A stretch of DNA of 64,000 bases, from the NCBI RefSeq assembly GCF_026151205.1, contig NC_087081.1, positions 10,727,113 through 10,791,112 of the forward strand. Direction: 5' to 3'. A program made the position numbers and the translations under genes. Below the pieces are notes generated by a model, which was not told where the DNA came from, ran no database searches, and was given only the letters and a program-made list of their open reading frames with translations. The stretch comes from Bolinopsis microptera. Taxonomy: Eukaryota > Ctenophora > Tentaculata > Lobata > Bolinopsidae. Shown in pieces: positions 57,218 through 64,000 of this stretch. Numbering within the stretch: the stretch's first letter is position 1; every line of letters starts with the position of its first letter.

Positions 57218-57805
57218 CTGAAAAGAGGTACTTACTTTAGGTGTTTAAGGGGTGTAGAGAATTTGACATTGCATTGTGGCGTTTTAATTTCGGATTCACA
57301 TTGTTGGGAAATAGTTCAGCTGCATTATGGCAGTTTTTTAGTTCCGGAATATTTCAATTTGGATAATATATGCTGGATAAAATTGATATTTATCAGTTTT
57401 CAAGTGTTGAGATAAATCACAAAATAAAAAAACTCTTATTAATATTATTTCAAAATAAAAATACTGGATAATGATAATAAAATACAACATCCTGAGTTTA
57501 ACAAATCTGTAAAGATAAACCATGCCAATACTCAATACTCCCTAGTACAAGTTATCTAATATCTAAGAAATTCTGTCTGATAATGTCTTTCTCAAACAAA
57601 TCAATAGGTCCACAATCACAGGCAAAACTACAATTGATTTTCCCTTGCTACGATTATAACAATAATGATAACATAACACATTGTTTTAAACAGCAAATAG
57701 TTCTGGAGTCTCATATATTCCGTTCTCATTTAATCCTAATATTGCTGAGTCAACTCCAGGAAAGAAAATCGGTAACATAACGTAACATAATGACGTAGAA
57801 TCCCT

Positions 57806-58044
57806 TCATTGTAAATAACCTTGTATTAATTTCCCGCATCTTTTCTTATGCCTACTTTTACCGGCAGAATGCCCGAACGTTTGTCCGCATATCTCACATT
57901 TGAAGGGTCTGAGGTGGTAATGAGTGGAACTGATGTGGCCTTTAAGGACGTCGCCCCTACTGAACCGCTTCCCACAGTACGGACAGGTCGGCTTGTGGAC
58001 ACTGTGACCTCGGAGTAGCTTGGCGCCGAAACCTGCCGGATTTT
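57806..58044 (-). CDS. T44, C2H2/C2HC terminal exon
   Basis: Acceptor taken as AGATTCTCTAG (58044). CCGGCAG, 12 bp further in, is also phase 1 and would drop four residues. About 78 residues. Fingers CPYCGKRFSRGDVLKGH-ISST-H and CEICGQTFGHSAGKSRH-KKR-C, linker YHLRPFK. Same family as T45 and T46. No start codon. Confidence 0.82.
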
Positions 58045-58247
58045 CTAGAGAATCTTATCTTATTAGTGGATGTGGGTGATGATTTACTTTGAGATGACGC
58101 CATCAGTATTCAGTAACTTTATGTGGAGTAACTTTAGGTGGAGTAGCTTTTATATATTACCATGGGCCATTAAAATAAACGATTATATGAATTGAAGTAA
58201 AATCGCCAGATCAACTGATCCAATCAGGTATCAAAATATCGAATCAG

Positions 58248-58300
58248 GGCCAGTAAATAGGGCCAGTAACCAGGGCCAGTAAATAGGGCCAGAAAATAGT
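58248..58300. repeat. GGGCCAGTAAATA repeat
   Basis: Four units of 13-15 bp between T44 and T45. Confidence 0.9.
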
Positions 58301-58472
58301 AAATAAGTTGCAATTACCCCCACTAAAGAAGAGGCAAGGCGGTTAAGTTATCATTCTTTACATTACGCCGTCTTTTCATAGTCCATAAATGGTATTTATA
58401 ATAAGAATATCGTCACAATAGCAAGACATCGTTTTTCAAGTTAGCAGTAAAATCTCATCTCTAACAGAATGT

Positions 58473-58666
58473 CTACTCGGCAGCCTTCTTAAGGAGGATG
58501 TAATTCTTACACTTCTTCTTATGTCGGGACTTGCTGGACGAGTGGCTGAACTTCTGTCCACATACCTCACAGCTGAACGCCTTGAGGTGGTAGTGGGTTG
58601 AGATAATGTGGGCTCTGAGTAGCTCCTTCCGGGTGTAGACTTTACCACACAGGTGGCAAGAACGTG
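58473..58666 (-). CDS. T45, C2H2/C2HC terminal exon
   Basis: Acceptor CCCCTCCCTCAG, phase 1, 63 residues. Finger 1 CHLCGKVYTRKELLRAH-IIST-H, linker YHLKAFS, finger 2 CEVCGQKFSHSSSKSRH-KKK-C, tail NYILLKKAAE. Confidence 0.9.
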
Positions 58667-58980
58667 CTGAGGGAGGGGTTTGTACAGTGGAGTGAGTAAG
58701 TAGTAAAAGTAGTGGAATGGGTTTCATGATTTGACCTTGTTAGTGCAGTGTGATTGTTATCTATCTCATATATCGTATCCACTCATCTAAAATATTAACG
58801 TTCTAAAATAAAATTTGATGAGTAAAAAGGAGACCACTAAATTTAGGTAACAGCAAATTAACTTCATAAACAAGCAAAAATCCATTATATTATTCAGCCA
58901 GCAAAATAAAACATTAAAATAAAACCGAGGGCCTGTCTTTGTCTTGTACCTCCACATTATGACACACCAGTCTACAATTG

Positions 58981-59184
58981 TTGATCTTTAATATTTAATC
59001 TCAGATACTCCCGACACCTCTTCTTATATCTTAACTTTGGTCTGATGACGTCACGTGGTGTTGTGATGACGTCACCAGTTTCTTAATCTTTGATATTTAA
59101 TCTCAGATACTCCCGACACCTCTTCTTATGTCTTAACTTTGGTGTGATGACGTCACGTCGTGTTGTGATGACGTCACCATTTTC
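58981..59184. repeat. 102-bp repeat: two extra copies of the T46 tail
   Basis: TCAGATACTCCCGACACCTC occurs at 59001, 59103 and 59205 (the last inside T46). Each unit includes the coding tail, the stop and a pair of TGATGACGTCAC motifs. Confidence 0.95.
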
Positions 59185-59405
59185 TTAATCTTTGATATTT
59201 AATCTCAGATACTCCCGACACCTCTTCTTATGTCTTGACTTGCTAGAAGCGTGGTTAAAGGCTTGTCCACATATCTTGAACATCTTCACTTTCTGGTGTG
59301 TCCTCTGGTGATGTGTCTGTAGCTCCTCTGGATCTGTGAAGGCACGACCACAGATGCGGCATACCATGAGCGTACCAAACTGACCAGGTGGGTATAAAAC
59401 AACAC
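59185..59405 (-). CDS. T46, terminal exon with a damaged second finger
   Basis: Acceptor CCTCATTTTAG, phase 1, 72 residues. Finger 1, CRICGRAFTDPEELQTH-HQRT-H, is intact. The second reads MFKICGQAFNHASSKSRH-KKR-C: compared with T45 (AFSCEVCGQKF), two residues including the first zinc Cys are missing. This looks like a 6-bp deletion that keeps the frame but removes a ligand. Confidence 0.85.
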
Positions 59406-59454
59406 CTAAAATGAGGGGAACAAATCGTTAGATTGGGGACGGCAGTGCGGGATT

Positions 59455-59525
59455 TTATGACGTCACGAGTTGTGATGACGTCACGTGGTGTTGTGATGAT
59501 GTCACGTGGTGTTGTGGGGAGGATG
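59455..59525. repeat. CRE-type repeats upstream of T46
   Basis: GTGATGACGTCACGTGGTGT and variants, three copies. Confidence 0.85.
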
Positions 59526-60087
59526 ACGGTACGTGGTTTGGTGATTGTATTTACACTGCAGACATGTTAATATCGGGAGCAAAGTTGTGATAACATGGTC
59601 TTATCGAACGAACTAGCACATTATTTAGATACCGCAATGCCTTATAATTGCCCAATGAATGCCTCACAAATGGCGTATAAAGTTTTTAAACACTTGCACT
59701 CATAACCCTAAAAGATCAATCCAAACATATAAATTTCATAAACATGTGGAGGTAGCAAAAGGAACAACACCTAGCATAACTACTACTACGTACTACTACT
59801 ACTACTACTAGCATAAGCAATCAATATAGCGGGGTCCACAGTTAACTATCGTATTAAATACAAATAATCTGGTATTATCTAATCATTCCACATGCGGATC
59901 AACATTCTGCTCGAATAAAACTGACTGGAGCTGCCAAGCAGTTCCGACAGTCTGTACTCAGTTCATAGCCAAGTGACTGTTTTATTAGTTTATTGTCACG
60001 TGACTAAAATACTGCTTCTCTATTGGCTAGTTTGAGTCACGTAGCTAGAATACTGCTTTCTTATTGGCTAGTTGGAGTATCCCCGAT

Positions 60088-60335
60088 TTAAGCTCCTCCC
60101 CCAGACTCATAATAGTTATCCCGACATTGCTGTACCCTGTGATCAGGATTCTCTCTCTTGTGTTGAGCGTACGCTCTAGCATGCATCCTTTTCATGTGTT
60201 TGATCAAGTTCCCACTTTCTCCGGCTCTCATGTCACAGAAGAAACACTTGTAAGGACGTTTACAGAGGTGTTTGATGGCGATGTGGCGGCGTAGAGAAGC
60301 TCGACACGTGTACGTCTTGTGGCAGATCTGGCAAG
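60088..60335 (-). CDS. T47, C2H2 terminal exon
   Basis: Acceptor TTCCCTTTCAG, phase 1, 81 residues. Finger 1 CQICHKTYTCRASLRRH-IAIK-H, linker LCKRPYK, finger 2 CFFCDMRAGESGNLIKH-MKRM-H, and a 30-residue hydrophilic tail (YAQHKRENPDHRVQQ). No start codon. Confidence 0.88.
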
Positions 60336-60739
60336 CTGAAAGGGAACGTGAAAGAGAAAGTGAAAGGAAAAGTGAAAGTGTAAGGCGAGGAGGACTCTTT
60401 GAAAGTGAGATATAGCGATCAAACGATGGCCTCTAAATTTTTAAAGCGAATTTAATTTATCATAATCAATATTCAACTTTGTTCTGGTTCTTGTCAATGA
60501 GGACTGGTTCTTAATGTCATGAAGAAAAAAAAAAATTTGCCTTCTTGATAAACCATAAAGAAAAATAATACCAATCATAATTATAACAAAATAGATTAAA
60601 AATAAATCAGACATTCAAACTTCTGACCATGTTATTGCATTTTAACTAGGACTTGTAAAGTAAACCACTTATATGTTTTACTTAACGACTTTTAAAAACT
60701 TTGCTAATTATTTGAACTTGTAACTTGGTTTTAGGCGTA

Positions 60740-60965
60740 ACGGCACGTGGTTTTAGATGACGACACCGGATTAACGATGATGCCACGTGGTTTATGATTA
60801 CGTCACGTGGTTCATGATGACGTCACGTGGTTTATGATGACGTCACGTGGTTTATGATGACGTCACGCGAACTTTATATAAACTGGACGTCACGTGGTTT
60901 CAAATTCACACTACATTACGAGGCTTATGATGACGTCACGTGGTTAATTATGACGTCACGTGACT
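60740..60965. repeat. CRE/E-box repeat array distal of T48
   Basis: Eight or more copies of TTTATGATGACGTCACGTGG with variants, between T47 and T48, ending about 60 bp past the T48 stop. Confidence 0.93.
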
Positions 60966-61027
60966 CAGACTCCCTCCGATAAATCACCTACAACACTGTC
61001 CTTCTCCTCAATAAACCCAAGATGACG

Positions 61028-61230
61028 TCATGTGAGCGTCTCCTCAACAAACCCATGATGACGTTTCATATGCAACTTCCTATTGTTATTAGTCCCGAAT
61101 GCTTTCTCACAGTAAAGACATTTGAAGCGGCGTATCTTGAAGTGGACCAAGTCCATGTGTCTTCGCAGTTTGTACTGGTTACAGGGCCGGTTACAGATAG
61201 GACAAGGCGTCATCTTGTAGTGCTTGCTCT
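61028..61230 (-). CDS. T48, C2H2 terminal exon
   Basis: Acceptor GACCATCTTCAG, phase 1, 66 residues. Finger 1 CPICNRPCNQYKLRRH-MDLV-H, linker FKIRRFK, finger 2 CLYCEKAFGTNNNRKLH-MKRH-H. The short first finger resembles T10-T16, so the compact family is not confined to the distal part. Confidence 0.9.
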
Positions 61231-61485
61231 CTGAAGATGGTCATACTGAGCTAGAGGTAGGGTGCTAGGTTGTGATTGATTTGTTTATTGTTCGTACGTT
61301 GAGCGTGAAAATTAAATGTGAGTGTTAAATTATAGCTGTCTAATATTCAGTGGTTACATTCAGACCTTTTGTTGCTCTTTCTCGACAATAAGGTACGCCG
61401 GTACGGGTAAATAATAATTTAACTTCAAAACCGCCCAAAAGGAACAACTTTAAAACAATTTGAGGCTCTACGAATAACAATTCAC

Positions 61486-61715
61486 TTAAATATGGTCGTT
61501 CTGCTTAATGTATGCGTGTATGTGTCTCCGTCTCATGTGGGACTTCTTATTGCTGATTGTTCCAAATGTCTGGAAGCAAAAATCACACTTGTGAGGCTTT
61601 AGCTTAAGATGTACCAGATTGACATGATCGTTCAGATTGTGAGCATCTCCTACCAGCATTTTGGCGCAATAGGGACACTGGTGTCGTTTAAGTGGTCTTT
61701 GACTTCGCTTCCGGG
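61486..61715 (-). CDS. T49, C2H2 terminal exon
   Basis: Acceptor ATTCAAATTTTAG, phase 1, 75 residues. Lead RKRSQRPLKRHQ, fingers CPYCAKMLVGDAHNLNDH-VNLV-H and CDFCFQTFGTISNKKSH-MRRR-H, linker LKLKPHK. Sister of T50 and T51. Confidence 0.9.
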
Positions 61716-62111
61716 CTAAAATTTGAATATAAGTGGCATGAACCATTGCTGTGACCAGTGATAGTGGTACAGATGCACATCAAACTCAAGATTTGGACTG
61801 GACTAGCGAAAGTATCGTTTATTTAAAGATCATAAATCATTCCACTCGTGTACACTGTACACATGTCAGCCAAATATATTATATACGACAAGAAAACAGT
61901 ATATTCACAGAAAATCATGTGGCGTCATTCAAACTGAACAGAGTTATAATCAGTGAAAAATACATCTGTACTAGTAGTAGACGTACTTTAAAATGTAACG
62001 TACAAGTACGTACTTTAAGCAAAGTACCGAACGTACTGCTTATCCAAGCTGTGTCCGTAGTTCACTGAATGTACTGAATGTATTGAATGTACTTCTTATA
62101 ATGATACTTCT

Positions 62112-62296
62112 TCATATGGTTTGTCCTCGCGCCCCACAGGCCACAATCCGAAGGTCTTCTCGCAGAATAACACCGATATTAGGCTTTAAGTTCAGATGTA
62201 CCAGATTGACATGCTCGTTCAGATTACAGATCTGCTTGGGACAGTATGGACATTGTGGTTTTTTTAATGATCTTGGGCATGATTTTCGTTTTAGGG
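62112..62296 (-). pseudogene. T50, decayed C2H2 terminal exon
   Basis: Acceptor GACACCCCAG, phase 1. The lead KRKSCPRSLKKPQ and first finger (CPYCPKQICNLNEH-VNLV-H) match T49. After LNLKP the finger-2 homology is scattered over all three frames (FCEKTFG in one, ARTNHMKKYH in another), so at least two frameshifting indels are present. The in-phase frame ends at 62112 in unrelated residues. Spliced in, it would give a one-finger product. Confidence 0.8.
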
Positions 62297-62300
62297 CTGG

Positions 62301-62460
62301 GGTGTCTTATCAACACGTGGGGTGTCTTCTTAACACGTGGGGTGTCTTCTCAACACGTGGGGTGTCTTCTTAACACGTGGGGTGTCTTCTTAACACGTGG
62401 GGTGTCTTCTCAACACGTGGGGTGTCTTCTCAACACGTGGGGTGTCTTCTCAACACGTGG
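62301..62460. repeat. 20-bp minisatellite, eight units
   Basis: GGTGTCTTCTCAACACGTGG in exact 20-bp register with C/T variants. Lies between T51's stop and T50's acceptor. The stop of T51 and the acceptor side of T50 both fall in or at its ends. Confidence 0.98.
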
Positions 62461-62749
62461 GCCGTCTTATTACTCTTCGTCTTAAATATGGCATCACAAT
62501 AATCACACTTTACACAAGGCACCAAGTTCAAATGTTTCATCCTCATGTGGGACTTCCTGTTTCCCGTCGTCCCGAAACACTGGTCACAATAGTCACACTT
62601 GTACGGTCTCAACTTGAGGTGCACCAAGTTCACGTGTTCCTGGAGCTTGCTGGGGGATTTGGTTTGCTTGCCACAGTAGGAGCACTGGAGGTGATTGGTC
62701 ACTGGGTATGAGCCGGGTGACCAACGAACTGGATAACGAACGTACTGCA
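62430..62749 (-). CDS. T51, three-finger C2H2 terminal exon
   Basis: Acceptor CTGGTCCACAG, phase 1, 105 residues. Fingers: CSYCGKQTKSPSKLQEH-VNLV-H, CDYCDQCFGTTGNRKSH-MRMK-H, CDYCDAIFKTKSNKTAH-VLRR-H. The last residues (HPTC) and stop are encoded by the 20-bp repeat. Confidence 0.88.
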
Positions 62750-63102
62750 CTGTGGACCAGAGAGGGATTAGTGATGACGTCACATGGGTAATGCTGACGT
62801 CACGTCAGGGGTGGAGGTATTAATAGCTGATTATAATATGATGGTATGATGGTGAGTAGATGAGATTGAGACTGATTGCAGGCATTTATTTTGCTAAATT
62901 TTCTGAGTGTCTCTATTTACCTATTTCTTCGTGTCTTTAATTACAAGATAGATGATTAATCTTACGCAAACAAATAACGATAACAAATAATAAACAAACC
63001 GTAGCTTAGAAAATAATAAGATAATTATGAATAAGCATAAACTAATACTATCATAATGATAGAATAAGTCTGTAAAACAAGTCTACAAAAATGAGATATC
63101 GT

Positions 63103-63371
63103 TTATCGGGGAATATGCCTCCGGTCAGCAATAAATGTCCCTATCTGCTCCACCGTCATCTCGTGGGTGTAAGACAGATGGGACCTCAAATTGGTTAGCA
63201 CTGAAAACTTTTTGCCACACAGAGAACAAGAGTAACGCCAAATTTTGTGATGAACAATCTGGATGTGGGATTTTAGCTGTTTCTTGTGTTTGTAACAATA
63301 GGGACAAACTCCAGAGCTTAAACTTCTCGGGTTCACTGGGAAATCTTGTGGTCTGGCTCTGTTGGATCGGT
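63103..63371 (-). CDS. T52, C2H2 terminal exon
   Basis: Acceptor ATATTACCCCCAG, phase 1, 88 residues. Lead RSNRARPQDFPVNPRSLSSG, short finger CPYCYKHKKQLKSH-IQIV-H, linker HKIWRYS, finger 2 CSLCGKKFSVLTNLRSH-LSYT-H, tail VEQIGTFIADRRHIPR. Near-identical sister T53 lies 590 bp upstream. Confidence 0.9.
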
Positions 63372-63374
63372 CTG

Positions 63375-63475
63375 GGGGTAATATAACGTCACGTGTGTAA
63401 TGATGACGTCACGTGGTTAATGATGACGTCACGTGGTTAATGGTTACGTCATTTGGTTGATGATGACGTCGGGTG
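63375..63475. repeat. CRE repeats upstream of T52 (and again at 63970-64000 before T53)
   Basis: TAATGATGACGTCACGTGGT units directly upstream of both duplicate acceptors, so they were copied along with the exon. Confidence 0.9.
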
Positions 63476-63672
63476 GTTAGAATTATGGAGTGATTTGAGT
63501 GTTGAACCCTAAGATTATTTATGCTGTCTTCACGCATGGTACATAGTAAAGCCAACTAGAGTTATGACTAAATAACTGAAAAGCTTATAATCTAATTTTC
63601 GGAGAAAACCACAGACAATCTTAAATCTAAATAATTTCCAACAAAAAGATACGGATATAAAGTCAAATTCTC

Positions 63673-63959
63673 TCATAGCGGGATATGTCTCTTTTCCTGA
63701 ATAAACCTCCCTATCTCTTCAGAACTCATCTTGTGGGTGCGCTGTAAATGAAACCTCAAATTGGTTAGCACTGAAAACTTTTTGCCACACAAAACATTAC
63801 CAAACATTAATGAACAAGAGTAACGCCAGATCTTGTGATGAACAATCTGGATATGGGATTTTAGCTTTTTCATGTATTTGAAACAATAAGGACAAACTCC
63901 AGAGGATAATTTTTTCGGTTTCACTGGGAAATCTTGTGGTCTGGCTCTGTTGGATCGGT
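63673..63959 (-). CDS. T53, C2H2 terminal exon with an insertion inside finger 2
   Basis: Acceptor ATATTACCCCAG, phase 1, 94 residues. The lead and finger 1 (CPYCFKYMKKLKSH-IQIV-H) match T52. Finger 2 reads CSLMFGNVLCGKKF where T52 has CSLCGKKF: an 18-bp insertion places six extra residues between the zinc cysteines (C-x8-C), which should disrupt the finger. The tail EEIGRFIQEKRHIPL is conserved. Last exon before the window ends; the array probably continues. Confidence 0.88.
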
Positions 63960-64000
63960 CTGGGGTAATATAACGTCACGTGGTTAATGATGACGTCACG

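Noticed and set aside
62083-62485. Plus-strand open frames with QHVGCLLNTWGVF repeats
   Set aside because: Product of the 20-bp minisatellite; no domain and no splice context.

Overview
The window looks like nuclear DNA of an animal. It is AT-rich, carries non-LTR (LINE) retrotransposon sequence, many minisatellites and GT-AG introns, and encodes C2H2, SIX-homeodomain and FLYWCH DNA-binding domains. The lineage cannot be fixed from sequence alone. An invertebrate, possibly an early-branching one such as a cnidarian, would fit, but this is inference. I saw no tRNA, rRNA, operon or CRISPR.

Main content, about 11.7-64.0 kb, minus strand: one array of 53 terminal-type exons, numbered here T1 (lowest coordinate, distal) to T53 (highest, proximal). 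Almost every exon has the same plan: an AG splice acceptor, two bases that complete a codon (a phase-1 junction), an open frame encoding one DNA-binding module, and a stop codon soon after it. 48 encode C2H2-type zinc fingers (usually two, sometimes three; one is a decayed relic). T3 and T17 encode SIX-class homeodomains, T18 and T29 FLYWCH domains, and T42 a probable helix-turn-helix. None has a credible start of its own, and all share the same reading phase. The simplest reading is a single gene whose constant 5' part lies beyond base 64,000 and is joined to one alternative 3' exon at a time. This is the architecture known from Drosophila lola (C2H2) and mod(mdg4) (FLYWCH), but with more exons and with several domain classes mixed. 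The constant part is not visible, so a BTB domain is only a guess from those analogies.

Neighbouring exons resemble each other most, which defines local families: T6-T9 (three-finger), T10-T16, T20-T23 (WRHIN type), T24-T28, T30-T31, T32-T36 (ILPVKCD type), T37-T39, T40-T41, T44-T46, T49-T51, T52-T53. This implies growth by serial local duplication. Births, damage and splice-site changes are all visible: a decayed exon (T50), fingers missing ligands (T32, T38, T46), an insertion inside a finger (T53), an exon split by an intron carrying a perfect hairpin (T2), and triplicated in-frame acceptors (T24, T37). Many minisatellites begin exactly at an exon's stop codon or 3' end.

Other contents: 0-3.5 kb is mostly non-coding with an inverted-repeat element. 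3.5-6.4 kb holds LINE endonuclease fragments in a 1.25-kb tandem duplication. 6.4-10.95 kb looks like poorly resolved, indel-rich consensus of tandem repeats and should not be trusted base by base. 17.4-18.0 kb holds a broken GPCR-like gene on the plus strand. 41.2-43.7 kb is a long open LINE ORF lying between T27 and T28. Three related short inverted-repeat elements lie near T4, T8 and T20. From about 40 kb upward the inter-exon DNA repeatedly carries TGACGTCACGTG motifs (CRE plus E-box palindromes).
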